Shown here in pieces: positions 1 to 9,095 of a stretch of DNA of 64,000 bases (positions within the stretch are counted from its first letter, which is position 1; every line of letters begins with the position of its first letter). This DNA is from Thermoplasmata archaeon (GTDB taxonomy: Archaea > Thermoplasmatota > Thermoplasmata > Thermoplasmatales > Thermoplasmataceae), in assembly GCA_021846395.1 (NCBI GenBank), contig JAJZXB010000009.1, forward strand, positions 25,587 through 89,586, written 5' to 3'. A program made the position numbers and the translations under genes. A model generated the notes under the pieces. That model was not told where the DNA came from. It saw nothing but the letters and a program-made list of their open reading frames with translations, and did not search any database.

Positions 1-30
1 AGGTTTTTAAAATTATATAATAAAATAAAA

Positions 31-1310
31 TTATCTTGAATATTTAACGAACATTACAAGAATTCCGGCTATCAGCACAAAAAATGCCATGGCATATACT
101 CCAGAAACAAATGAATGTGTGTAGCTTTCAAGCCCTCCAACAAGAATTGGTCCAACAATTCCTCCAAGATTCCCAAGACCATTGATCATTCCTATTGATG
201 CTGCTGAGCTTTCCCTTGTTAATGATTCCTGTGGTATATTCCAAAAAACCGGTAAAAAGCTGAATATTCCTATTGCCGAAATTGTAAAGAAAATGAAAGA
301 TACAACAGCATTGCTTATGAAAAGTGCGCTCAGAGTCAAACCAGCAAATGCAACGAAGAATATAATGGCTGTTAAATGTTTCCTATTTCCCTTTTTATCT
401 GAATATCGTAATATAAATATTAAGGATATTGCCGCAGCAATATAGGGGATATCGCTCAGGAAACTAGCTTCAGCAGCACCCACATGCGCAAAAGATCCTA
501 TTATGGATGGGAGCCAAATCACAAATCCATATATTCCCGTAACACCAAAAAAGTATACTAAGGTCAATATTATCACATCCCTTTCCCTTAATGCCTTTTT
601 CCATGATACTTTTAATGGTTTTTCATTTTCTTCTTTTGCAAGTTCATTTTCAAGAGTATTTTTTCATCACTGCTAAGCCATTTTGCATCCTTTGGGAAAT
701 CTGTTAAAACAATCCATAATATTACAACGGATATCAGTGCAAGTATTCCTTCATATACGAATAAATATCTCCACCCTAAAGCATTGCCATACGTTAGAAA
801 TACAGATCCCGCTATTAAACCACCAAAAATTCCTGCAACGGGTATCGCGGCATTGAAAAATGAATTTGCAACCCCTCTTTCAGATTTTACAAACCAGATG
901 CCCATAAAAAACATGACCCCTGCATAGAAAGGAGCTTCTGCTAAACCAAGTATAAATCTTAAGGCGTATATTTCAGAAACATTTTGTACAAGACCTGTTA
1001 TTATTGTAATAACGCCCCATGCAGAAAATGCTATTGCAAAAATTTTCCTTATGCCAACACTATTTATTCTCAAAGTGGTAAAGACTTGAGGTATTGCATA
1101 TGCCACAAAGAATAAAGCTGACGCAATCCCAGCTATTAAATCAGCACTTGATTTTGGAATGCCTATATCTGGAAACATGCCTGCAGCTATAGCATATGAT
1201 AAATTCACTCTATCAAGAAAGTTTATAACATACAGAAAAAATAATACAGGCGCAAGCCTTAAATATCTCATTTTCAGAGATTTCCCTACATTGTTTACAG
1301 TAGTATTCAT
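31..1310 (-). pseudogene. MFS permease (anion:cation symporter type), frameshifted
   Basis: Major facilitator permease of the ACS (phthalate/tartrate/hexuronate) type, expected to import an organic anion. The N-terminal half (612-1310, about 232 aa) carries the family motif [11 protein letters not shown] in the first helix. The C-terminal half (31-576) continues with the remaining helices in another frame. Reading across the junction, SSDEK should continue as [17 protein letters not shown], which needs one extra A in the A6 run (T6 on the + strand, 659-664). Apart from this indel the two halves together have normal length and no other lesion, so it is either a very recent pseudogene or a homopolymer sequencing error. 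The substrate cannot be told. Confidence 0.8.
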
Positions 1311-1372
1311 AAGTTACCATATCTGTATTTTTATATAAATTTTTTGTCAAGGAAAAAATTAATACATAAGTA

Positions 1373-2779
1373 TTAAACACCATTCAATAGGTCACTTATT
1401 TTTTTACGTTCTTGTTTCATGGAATCCCTGTACCTTATCGTTACTGTATCGTCTTCAAGGGTTTGAAAATCAACCGTGATACAATAAGGAGTACCTATTT
1501 CATCCTGCCTCGCGTATCTTTTTCCAATAGATCCTACCTCATCGTATATAATATATTTATCATTTTTCAATAATTCCATATAAAGGTTTTTAGCTTTATC
1601 CACAAGTTTTTCTTTCTTCATTAGGGGAAAAATAGCTAAATGAAATGGAGATACATTGGAATTCAATTTAAGAACATTGTAACCATTATCTCTTTTGTAT
1701 AAAGATTGAACAAGAAGAGAAAGTATTATTCTATCTATGCCATATGAAGGCTCAATGACATATGGTATAATTTCTCTATTGCCAATATTAATTTTCATGG
1801 ATTCCCTTGAATCACGGTCATGATTTTTTAAATCAAAATCCGTTCTATTTGCAACTCCAACAATTTCAAACCATTCATTATCTATTATGGCCTCAGCGTC
1901 CCAGCTATCTGAAGCATAATGGGCCCTTTCATCGGATTCGTGCTGCCTGAATCTCAACCTATCATTATTTATTCCAATTTTATTGAGAATAACTTGCGTT
2001 TTTAGAATAAAATATGCAAAAGCACTGTTTGGTATTATTTTTTTATTATAAGCCTCTATTATGCTTCCATGGAATACATCCCCATTGTTTGGCAACAGTG
2101 TAACTTCGCTATAATTATACAGATCTTTAAATTCAAGATGATCGGGATCGAAGAAAGCCTCAATTTCGCATTGATTGAATTCCTTGAGCCTTATAAGGCT
2201 CTGCCTTGGTGATATTTCATTCCTGAACCCTTTTCCAACCTGGCCGGCAACCATTGGCAATTTTCCCTTATTATAATTATATAATAATTTGAAATTCACA
2301 AAAATACCCTGAGCTGTTTCAGGCCTCAGATACATATTATCAGCTTCAAACATTAAGTTGAAATCATATATGTTTTTGATAATATTTCCACAGGCAGGAC
2401 ATTTAAGCTTAAATTCCTCTGCAAGTTTAAGCCCCTCGTTCAAATCCTTCGGTATTTTTTCAATTTTATTGAAATTAAGCACAGTTTCAAGCTTGAATTT
2501 ATTTTTGCATTGAGTGCATTCACATGCAATATCGGAAAATCGATCTATGTGACCGGAAGCTTTAAAAACAGGTTCTGGAGTTAAGTTTGGGCTATCTATA
2601 AATACTGTCGAATCCTGTAAATATTCTTCCTTCCATATCTTTACTATATTATCTTTCAGAAGAACGCCAAGAGGCCCATAGTCGTAAAAACCTGAAACGC
2701 CACCATAAATTGAAAATGATGGCCAGAAAAACCCTCTTCTCTTTGCTATTTCTACAATTTCATCATACATTTTAATCAT
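1373..2779 (-). CDS. glyS: Glycyl-tRNA synthetase (archaeal alpha2 type)
   Basis: Charges tRNA-Gly with glycine. It begins with the class II entry region (RRGFFWPSFSIYGG, then DYGPLGVLL) and has zinc-type cysteine pairs CECTQC and CPACG near residues 87-133. Class II motif 2 is FRNEISPRQSLIRLKEF and motif 3 is YGIDRIILSLL. The C-terminal anticodon-binding domain (SPFHLAIFPL, DEVGSIGKRYARQDE) is complete. At 468 aa it is shorter than many archaeal and eukaryotic GlyRS. The ATG at 2779 overlaps the stop of the upstream CBS gene by 8 nt; a second ATG three codons in (2770) is an equally good start. Probably co-transcribed with the CBS-domain gene. Confidence 0.95.
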   Translation of the reverse strand: MIKMYDEIVEIAKRRGFFWPSFSIYGGVSGFYDYGPLGVLLKDNIVKIWKEEYLQDSTVFIDSPNLTPEPVFKASGHIDRFSDIACECTQCKNKFKLETVLNFNKIEKIPKDLNEGLKLAEEFKLKCPACGNIIKNIYDFNLMFEADNMYLRPETAQGIFVNFKLLYNYNKGKLPMVAGQVGKGFRNEISPRQSLIRLKEFNQCEIEAFFDPDHLEFKDLYNYSEVTLLPNNGDVFHGSIIEAYNKKIIPNSAFAYFILKTQVILNKIGINNDRLRFRQHESDERAHYASDSWDAEAIIDNEWFEIVGVANRTDFDLKNHDRDSRESMKINIGNREIIPYVIEPSYGIDRIILSLLVQSLYKRDNGYNVLKLNSNVSPFHLAIFPLMKKEKLVDKAKNLYMELLKNDKYIIYDEVGSIGKRYARQDEIGTPYCITVDFQTLEDDTVTIRYRDSMKQERKKISDLLNGV

Positions 2780-3617
2780 TGAAAACCTTTAGCAGTTCAA
2801 CATCGTACAACATTCCAGATATTTCTCCATGTCCGGTAAGAATTGGGAGCTGATTATAATTTCCGTGTGCCATCAAATTTACTGCATCCCCGATAGTTGA
2901 ATTAAGGTATACTCTGAAAGGATCCTTAACCATAATTTCTTTTACCTGAATTTTTGGAACCTTTATGTTGGATTTTTCGATAATATATGTGAATACATTT
3001 CTTATCCCCTCCCATGACCATGGGTCTTCATCATCAGCTATCCCCGCTTCTGACAATACCTCTATAGATGATAGTTTTATTTTATCAAAAATATCACGAT
3101 CAGTAATAAGACCAACAAATTTTGCATTATCGTCAAGAACTGGAAATGAAAATACCTGCGATAATTTCATTGCAATCAATGCAACTGCCAGGGGTGTGTC
3201 TTCCCATATTGGAAAAGCGTCGAATACTTTCAATTCTTTGATTTTAGTATTGCTGTATTTTTCCTTCACAACGTTTAAAAAATTCTGTGGAGTTAAAATT
3301 CCCGTAACTTCCTCATTTTCATTTGTTACCACAAGATGTCTTTTTCCTTGAAGGGTTATTTCCTTTGCTGCCTCCTCAATATAATCATCCTCTCTTATTG
3401 TGTTCGCCTTTCTCATTACAAGAGCAGTTTGAGATTCATCAGGATTATAAAATATATCCCTTCTTGTAATTATACCAGCATATTTATTGTCCTTTCCAAC
3501 AAGAGGTACACCTGTAACATTATTTTTTATTAATACTCGTATAACGTCTGAAACTGAACTTGGAACTGCATAGGTTATCGGGTTTCTGGTCATTATCTCC
3601 TTTACCTTATAATTCAT
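2772..3617 (-). CDS. Protein with four CBS domains
   Basis: A soluble 281-aa protein made only of two tandem CBS pairs. The repeats start near MTRNPITYAVPSSVSDVI, the degenerate MRKANTIREDDYIEEAA, VFDAFPIWEDTPLAVAL and MVKDPFRVYLNSTIGDAV, with typical closing strands such as GIITRRDIF and GLITDRDIF. CBS pairs usually bind adenine nucleotides (AMP, ATP, SAM) and act as regulatory modules. No catalytic or membrane domain is attached. It overlaps glyS by 8 nt, which suggests translational coupling, but what it regulates cannot be read from the sequence. Confidence 0.85.
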   Translation of the reverse strand: MNYKVKEIMTRNPITYAVPSSVSDVIRVLIKNNVTGVPLVGKDNKYAGIITRRDIFYNPDESQTALVMRKANTIREDDYIEEAAKEITLQGKRHLVVTNENEEVTGILTPQNFLNVVKEKYSNTKIKELKVFDAFPIWEDTPLAVALIAMKLSQVFSFPVLDDNAKFVGLITDRDIFDKIKLSSIEVLSEAGIADDEDPWSWEGIRNVFTYIIEKSNIKVPKIQVKEIMVKDPFRVYLNSTIGDAVNLMAHGNYNQLPILTGHGEISGMLYDVELLKVFND

Positions 3618-3678
3618 GACTGTACATATTATTATATTAATTAATATTTATCATTTTTACTGGTTTGTTGTCATGATA

Positions 3679-4137
3679 TCAGTCATCAAGCCGGTAAAGA
3701 GCTGTTGGGTCCTCCCTGAATGTAGATAATACGGTAATGGTGCTGCTTCTTTCAATTCTTTCTATGCTGGATAATTTATTGACTATTGCTTCAAGATTTT
3801 TTCTCCCCTTTGCCTTTATAATTACTATAAAGTCATAATCACCCAGAACATAATAAACAGAACTGATCCCCTCAATTTTGGATATCTCTTCACCTATTTT
3901 AACGGCATAATCAGGAGCATATTTTGCCCTTATCATTGATATTGCAGTTAATTGTTCCGGTAAATTCTCCTCATTGAGCTCCGGAATAAACCCCTTTATT
4001 ATTTTCTCTTCTTCTAATTTTTTAAGTCTCTTCTGTACAGACGATTTTGAAATTTTAACATGTTCTGCAATGGTCTGTAAATTGTTTGTTTTCAGTCTCA
4101 TCATTGAATTTATTATATCTTTGTCCTTTTTATCCAT
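3679..4137 (-). CDS. Lrp/AsnC-family transcriptional regulator
   Basis: A 152-aa regulator with an N-terminal winged helix-turn-helix (LQTIAEHVKISKSSVQKRLKKLE) and a C-terminal RAM/ACT-like ligand-binding domain (EGISSVYYVLGDYDFIVIIKA). Such proteins form dimers to octamers and respond to amino acids or related small molecules. I start it at ATG 4137 rather than 4152 because a TATA-like AAATATATTA lies about 25 bp upstream, giving a leaderless message. It is divergently transcribed from the pyrimidine-degradation operon, which makes it the best candidate regulator of that operon, perhaps sensing beta-alanine or another intermediate; that link is inference. Confidence 0.88.
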   Translation of the reverse strand: MDKKDKDIINSMMRLKTNNLQTIAEHVKISKSSVQKRLKKLEEEKIIKGFIPELNEENLPEQLTAISMIRAKYAPDYAVKIGEEISKIEGISSVYYVLGDYDFIVIIKAKGRKNLEAIVNKLSSIERIERSSTITVLSTFREDPTALYRLDD

Positions 4138-4151
4138 ATATAGTAATATCA

Positions 4152-4237
4152 TTCAATAATATATTTTATTTTTATTTGTGATGATAAATTTTAACAGTCA
4201 TTATTATATATTTTTTCCTTATCACATTATTATTGAA
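4152..4237. promoter_or_regulatory. Inverted repeats in the divergent regulator/operon spacer
   Basis: TTCAATAATA at 4152-4161 is matched by TATTATTGAA at 4228-4237, and TGTGATGATAA at 4177-4187 is partly mirrored by TTATCACA at 4219-4226. Nested arms in a spacer next to an Lrp-type gene fit cooperative Lrp operators. The region is very AT-rich, so chance palindromes are expected. Confidence 0.35.
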
Positions 4238-4294
4238 ATAAAAATATTATTTTTTATCTTAAACCGATATAATGTATTGATTTCATCCCAAATT

Positions 4295-4303
4295 TTATAT
4301 ATA
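4295..4303 (+). promoter_or_regulatory. TATA box of the pyrimidine-degradation operon
   Basis: TTATATATA is centred about 31 bp before ATG 4330, so transcription would begin at or next to the start codon (leaderless first gene). This decides the choice of ATG 4330 over the in-frame TTG at 4321. Confidence 0.6.
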
Positions 4304-4329
4304 AGTTAGAATTATGATTATTGATAATA

Positions 4330-5676
4330 ATGGAAACTGAAATAGGTAAACATAATTATTCAACTGAAAATACTTTTGTCACATGGAGCCGGCAGAAAAA
4401 CTGGAACCCTTTAAAGGTGGTTTCAGCTGATGGTTGTTATTTCAAGGATTCCAACGGTAAAAAATACCTTGATATGTCCTCACAATTAATGTGTTCCAAT
4501 CTTGGGCACGGGAATAAAAAAATAATAGAATCAATAAAAAACCAGGCCGAGACACTACCCTATATATCCCCATCTTTTGATACAGACATAAGGGAAGAGG
4601 TGTCCATGAAGTTAAAAACCATACTCCCCGACAATCTCACAAAATTTTTTTATGGTACTGCAGGAACAGAAGCAAACGAAGCGGCTATAAAAATAGCAAG
4701 AATGTATATGGCTGATGGAAAAAAAAATAAAATCATATCCTTTTATAATTCCTACCATGGCTCAACTCTTGGCAGCCTGCAACTCACTGGAGATTTCAGA
4801 AGAAAACTTGTTGATTCCTATGAAAATGCTCCAGGATTTTTAAGAATGTCCCCACAGTTTTGCTATCATTGTCCGTTCAATCTCAAGTATCCCGAGTGCA
4901 ATATTGCATGTGCAGAAAATCTGGAATATACAATAAAGAATGAAGGAAATGTTGCTGCAGTTATCCTTGAACCTGTTACAGGAACAAATGGTGTTGTCGT
5001 TCCCCCGAAGGAATTTCTTCCCAGAATTAGGGAAATTACCCGTGAAAACAACATTCTTTTAATTGCGGATGAAGTGATGACGGGATTCTGCAGAACAGGA
5101 GAGTGGTTCGCAGTGGATCATTACAAAGTTAAACCAGATATATTAACGGCGGCAAAAGGGATAACCGGAGCCTATGCACCACTATCATTAACTGCAGTTG
5201 ACAGAAAGATTGCCGATTTCTTCGACGACAATATATTTGCGCATGGCCATACATATGAGGCACATCCATTGATGCTTTCTGCAGCATCAGCAGCAATAGA
5301 TGAATACAAGGAAAGAAAAATTCTGGAACATGTAAGGGAAATGGCCCCTGTATTTACGAAGAAATTAAACGCATTGAAAGAGAAGCATCCATCGGTTGGT
5401 GATGTGAGAAGCATAGGGCTGTTTGGTGCTGTTGAACTCAATAAAAACAGGGATAAAAAAATACCATTCAGCACTGCAGATGACAAAATAGCTGGAAGGC
5501 CAATGATTGTGAACAGTGTTGCAAAATATGCCATGGAACACGGAGTCTATATAAGTACATGGATTTCGCATTTTATAGTGGCACCACCACTGATAATTAA
5601 CATGAAGGAGCTTGAGGAGGGTTTCAGAGTAATAGATGAAGCTCTGAATATATCGGATAAGGAGGTTGTAAAATGA
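4330..5676 (+). CDS. Class III aminotransferase, probable beta-alanine:2-oxoacid aminotransferase
   Basis: PLP-dependent omega-aminotransferase of 448 aa. Visible motifs are the cofactor-phosphate loop FYGTAGTEANEAA, the PLP-binding IADEVMTGFCRTGEW (Asp near 247) and the Schiff-base lysine in TAAKGITGAY (Lys about 276). In this operon the likely reaction is beta-alanine plus an oxoacid to malonate semialdehyde plus an amino acid, the step after beta-ureidopropionase. Class III enzymes with other omega-amino donors (GABA, ornithine) look similar, so substrate assignment rests on context. It is first in the operon, and its TGA overlaps the next ATG by 4 nt behind a GGAGGT ribosome site at 5661-5666. 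Confidence 0.9.
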   Translation: METEIGKHNYSTENTFVTWSRQKNWNPLKVVSADGCYFKDSNGKKYLDMSSQLMCSNLGHGNKKIIESIKNQAETLPYISPSFDTDIREEVSMKLKTILPDNLTKFFYGTAGTEANEAAIKIARMYMADGKKNKIISFYNSYHGSTLGSLQLTGDFRRKLVDSYENAPGFLRMSPQFCYHCPFNLKYPECNIACAENLEYTIKNEGNVAAVILEPVTGTNGVVVPPKEFLPRIREITRENNILLIADEVMTGFCRTGEWFAVDHYKVKPDILTAAKGITGAYAPLSLTAVDRKIADFFDDNIFAHGHTYEAHPLMLSAASAAIDEYKERKILEHVREMAPVFTKKLNALKEKHPSVGDVRSIGLFGAVELNKNRDKKIPFSTADDKIAGRPMIVNSVAKYAMEHGVYISTWISHFIVAPPLIINMKELEEGFRVIDEALNISDKEVVK

Positions 5677-7139
5677 AAAGTGAAAGTATGGAATATACAA
5701 TAAAGAATTATATAGATGGAGAGAAGCTAGACAACGTTGGGAATACAGAATACAGGGTTTACAATCCCGCATTTGGAAAACACATATCGTCAGTTTATGA
5801 TACCGATAAGGATATGGTAAACAAAGCTGTGGATCACGCCTATGATGCGTTTTTAAAATGGTCAAAAGTACCGATAACTGATAGAATAAAATACCTTTTT
5901 AAACTTGAAAACCTCATGAGAGAGAACATTGACGAACTGGCCAAAATGGTAACAATTGAACATGGAAAAACTTTCAAGGAATCTCAGGGAGAAGTGATGA
6001 GGGCAATAGAAAATATTGAAGCTGCATGTTCTTCAACATACAATATCATGGGAAGAAACAATAAAAATATTTCAGCAGGCATTGATGAGGAAATGATCAG
6101 AGTTCCAATGGGCGTATTCGCCGCAATAGCTCCCTTTAATTTTCCTGTTATGGTTGCATTCTGGTTCATTCCATATGCAATAGGTCTTGGCAACACAATT
6201 ATTGTAAAGCCATCAGAAAAAACACCGCTGACACTTCAAAAAACCATTGAACTTTTTGATAAGGCTGGCTTTCCAAAGGGTGTTATAAGCATAGTAAATG
6301 GTGCCGTTGAAACTGTAAATGCATTGTTAACAAATGGTAAAATTTCTGGAATAAGCTTTGTAGGCTCAACAACTGCGGCAAAATATATTGTAAGCACAGC
6401 TGTAAATAACCATAAAAGATTTCAAGCAGGAGCATCGGCGAAAAATTATGAGCTCGTTATGCCCGATGCGAACGTTGAGAAGGTAATACCACATCTTATT
6501 TCATCTTTCTATGGAAATGCGGGAGAACGATGTTTAGCGGGTTCGGTTCTTGTAACATTGCCGGAAAATCATAAAAAAATCGTTGATTTGTTCAAAAAAC
6601 AGGCAAAAGATATTAAACTGGGCTATGGATTGGATAATGATGTCAGTATGGGGCCACTAATAAGATCAGAACACAGGGAAAGAGTTTTGGGTTATATAGA
6701 TTCCGGCATCAATGAAGGTGCAGACCTCATGCTTGATGGAAGAACATTTGATTATAAAAAATATAGTGATGGGTATTTCCTTGGCCCATCAATATTTGAT
6801 AATGCTTCACCGGATATGACAATAGTAAAGGAGGAAATTTTTGGACCTGTTGCAAGTGTTATTGAGGCAAAAAATTTTGAGGATGCCATTGAAATAATAA
6901 ATAAAAGCAGGTATGGAAATGCATCAACCATATTCACAAAATCCGGTGAATATGCGGAAAAATTTGTGGAGGAAATACAGGCTGGAAATATAGGTGTGAA
7001 CATTGGAGTTGCCGCTCCAATAGCATTCTATCCATTCAGTGGCTACAGGGATTCCTTTTTTGGGGATCTACATGCACAGGGTGGACTTGACCACACAATG
7101 TTTTTCACAGATAGCAAAACCATAATAAAAAGGTGGTAA
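5673..7139 (+). CDS. mmsA: CoA-acylating (methyl)malonate-semialdehyde dehydrogenase
   Basis: Aldehyde dehydrogenase superfamily, 488 aa. The N-terminal NAD-binding domain includes APFNFPVMVAFWFIPYA and IVKPSEKTP; the nucleophilic Cys is in NAGERCLAG (Cys about 287). The usual general-base Glu of hydrolytic ALDHs (in ELGGK) is absent: the equivalent stretch reads AGASAKNYELVMPDA, as in MmsA enzymes, which release the acyl group to CoA. Predicted reaction: malonate semialdehyde + CoA + NAD to acetyl-CoA + CO2 + NADH, closing the pyrimidine pathway. The start overlaps the aminotransferase stop (ATGA). An internal Met at codon 6 is an alternative. Confidence 0.9.
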   Translation: MKSESMEYTIKNYIDGEKLDNVGNTEYRVYNPAFGKHISSVYDTDKDMVNKAVDHAYDAFLKWSKVPITDRIKYLFKLENLMRENIDELAKMVTIEHGKTFKESQGEVMRAIENIEAACSSTYNIMGRNNKNISAGIDEEMIRVPMGVFAAIAPFNFPVMVAFWFIPYAIGLGNTIIVKPSEKTPLTLQKTIELFDKAGFPKGVISIVNGAVETVNALLTNGKISGISFVGSTTAAKYIVSTAVNNHKRFQAGASAKNYELVMPDANVEKVIPHLISSFYGNAGERCLAGSVLVTLPENHKKIVDLFKKQAKDIKLGYGLDNDVSMGPLIRSEHRERVLGYIDSGINEGADLMLDGRTFDYKKYSDGYFLGPSIFDNASPDMTIVKEEIFGPVASVIEAKNFEDAIEIINKSRYGNASTIFTKSGEYAEKFVEEIQAGNIGVNIGVAAPIAFYPFSGYRDSFFGDLHAQGGLDHTMFFTDSKTIIKRW

Positions 7140-7160
7140 AAAAATATAAAAGGTGATTGA

Positions 7161-8201
7161 ATGAGTTTGGAAATAGATTTTGAAGGAGTGAAATTTAAAA
7201 ATCCGTTCTGGATTGGATCAGGGCCAACGAGCGGAACAGGTGATAAAATTGTACAGGCCCTGAAAGCTGGCTGGGGAGGAGTTGTTATAAAGACCGTTGG
7301 TGATTCTATTGTGAGAAAGGGAGTAAGGCCAATGTATGCTGCCATGAGAAACAGCAATAAAGACCTTGTTGTCTTTGAGAATATAGAATTGATAACTGAG
7401 GATAATCTCGAAACATGGGATAAATATATAAAAATGGTCAACAGAGAAATACCGAATGCACCAATAGTATTCAGTATAATGGGGTCTTCTGATATTTCTG
7501 AATGGTCAAAGCTTGCAAGATGGTCAGAAGACCACGGTGCAAATTTAATTGAGTTGAATTTTGGTTGCCCCCATGGTGAACCGGAAAAAAGGTCAGGAGC
7601 ATATATTTCACAGCATCCTGATCTTGTATATGATTATACAAAAGAAGTTGTACAATCAGTTGGTGTTCCTGTAATATCAAAATTATCGCCAAATGTTACG
7701 GACATAACTGAAATTGCAAAAAATGCTGAAAGAGCTGGTGCAAAAGCAGTTTCGGCAATAAACACAGTATCCTGCCTCATGGGAATGGATATTGAAAGGG
7801 AGATGTTATCACCGCCTGTTTTTGGGTATACAACCTATGGTGGCTTATCTGGTCCTGGTGTAAAACCTATAGGATTAAGGGCCGTATCATCCATATCCAA
7901 GAATACAAAACTCACCATAAGTGGAATAGGTGGAATAAGTAGCTGGCAGAATGCCATAGAATATATAATGTGCGGGGCAACATCAGTTCAGGTTGTTACT
8001 GATACTGTTATGCATGGATTCAATCAGATAAAATCCTGGACAGAAGGCATGGAGGATTATCTGAAAAGACACAATTACGGAAGCCTTGAAGAAATAAAGG
8101 GAAAGGTTGTACCAAATATCAGGGAATACAGTTATCTTGAAACATTGATAGCTGAAAGGGATTCCATTGATGATGAAATGAAAAAGATAAGGGAGGCATG
8201 A
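7161..8201 (+). CDS. preA: Dihydropyrimidine dehydrogenase catalytic subunit (PreA-like)
   Basis: FMN-binding TIM-barrel enzyme of the dihydroorotate/dihydropyrimidine dehydrogenase family, 346 aa, predicted to reduce uracil and thymine. It has the N-terminal NPFWIGSGPTSGTGDKI, substrate Asn/Cys loop ELNFGCPHG, KLSPNVTDI, INTVSCLMGMDI and phosphate-binding ISGIGGISSW and GATSVQV, closest to bacterial PreA rather than PyrD. The C-terminal two-[4Fe-4S] ferredoxin domain of PreA is missing (the protein ends about 30 residues after the barrel) and no PreT partner is nearby, so the electron donor is unknown. The loop holding the acid Cys of mammalian DPD reads GAYISQHPDLV, without Cys. A true pyrD lies at 56925. 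Ribosome site GGTGAT precedes the ATG. Confidence 0.85.
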   Translation: MSLEIDFEGVKFKNPFWIGSGPTSGTGDKIVQALKAGWGGVVIKTVGDSIVRKGVRPMYAAMRNSNKDLVVFENIELITEDNLETWDKYIKMVNREIPNAPIVFSIMGSSDISEWSKLARWSEDHGANLIELNFGCPHGEPEKRSGAYISQHPDLVYDYTKEVVQSVGVPVISKLSPNVTDITEIAKNAERAGAKAVSAINTVSCLMGMDIEREMLSPPVFGYTTYGGLSGPGVKPIGLRAVSSISKNTKLTISGIGGISSWQNAIEYIMCGATSVQVVTDTVMHGFNQIKSWTEGMEDYLKRHNYGSLEEIKGKVVPNIREYSYLETLIAERDSIDDEMKKIREA

Positions 8202-8210
8202 GGTGTAAAA

Positions 8211-9095
8211 ATGAGTGAAAAAAATATTGTTAAAATTGGAATGGTACAGATGGGTTCAGTTCCAGAAAAACAGGAGAATATAGAGAAAGCGATATCATAT
8301 GCAGATGAGGCTGTATCACAGAAAGCAGATTATATTGTATACAATGAATTATTCACAACTCCTTATTTTCCTGCTACTGAGGATATAAAATACTTCGAAT
8401 ACGCGGAAAAGGATGATGGTGAAACTGTACAAATTTTCAGGAAATATGCTAAGGAACACAAGGTTGGCATTATTCCAACTATTTTTGAGGAAGACCGAAC
8501 CGTTCGCGGAATTTTCTATGACACGGCAATTTTTATTGACAAAAGGGGAGATGTAATGGGAAAATATAGAAAAATACACCTGCCCCAGCTCAATGGTTAC
8601 TATGAGAAATATTATTTTCATCCAGGCAGCGGTTATCCTGTATTTCAGGAGGATTCATATAGGATAGGTTCAGTTATATGCTATGATCGACATTTTCAAG
8701 AAGGTCCAAGGATACTGGCAATTAAGGGTGCAGATATAGTTTTTATTCCAACAACGACAAATTTTTATCCCGAAACATGGGAACTTGAAACAAGGGCACA
8801 TGCTGCTTTCAATACCATGTTTGTGGTTGGAGTTAACCGTACCGAGGAGGAATTTGAGGGGAAAAGAATAAAATATCTTGGAAAGAGTCTCATAGCCGGT
8901 CCATCAGGTGAAATAGTTTATCAGATGTCAGATAAGGAAGGAGTATCAGTTACCGATATTGATGTAAATCTCATAAGAAAAAGAAGGGAAAAAGCACCAT
9001 TCCTTGCCGATAGAAAGGTTATTGCATACGAAGAGCTGGTTGATAACGATATGGGCAACATTCATTATGATGACTTTGTAAAGGAGGAGAAATGA
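8211..9095 (+). CDS. Beta-ureidopropionase (N-carbamoyl-beta-alanine amidohydrolase)
   Basis: Nitrilase-superfamily C-N hydrolase of 294 aa with the full Glu-Lys-Cys triad: Glu46 in VYNELF, Lys121 in YRKIHLPQ and Cys157 in SVICYDRHFQEG. The RHFQEGPR segment after the Cys and the length match the N-carbamyl amidohydrolase branch. Predicted to convert N-carbamoyl-beta-alanine to beta-alanine, CO2 and NH3. It sits 9 nt after preA and its TGA overlaps the next ATG by 4 nt behind GGAGG. A D-amino-acid carbamoylase would look similar, but the neighbours favour the pyrimidine role. Confidence 0.9.
   Translation: MSEKNIVKIGMVQMGSVPEKQENIEKAISYADEAVSQKADYIVYNELFTTPYFPATEDIKYFEYAEKDDGETVQIFRKYAKEHKVGIIPTIFEEDRTVRGIFYDTAIFIDKRGDVMGKYRKIHLPQLNGYYEKYYFHPGSGYPVFQEDSYRIGSVICYDRHFQEGPRILAIKGADIVFIPTTTNFYPETWELETRAHAAFNTMFVVGVNRTEEEFEGKRIKYLGKSLIAGPSGEIVYQMSDKEGVSVTDIDVNLIRKRREKAPFLADRKVIAYEELVDNDMGNIHYDDFVKEEK

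Noticed and set aside
7161..8201. A second dihydroorotate dehydrogenase
   Set aside because: Closer by motif to PreA (ISGIGGISSW, INTVSCLMGMDI), lies in a catabolic operon, and a true pyrD-pyrK pair exists at 56925-58555.
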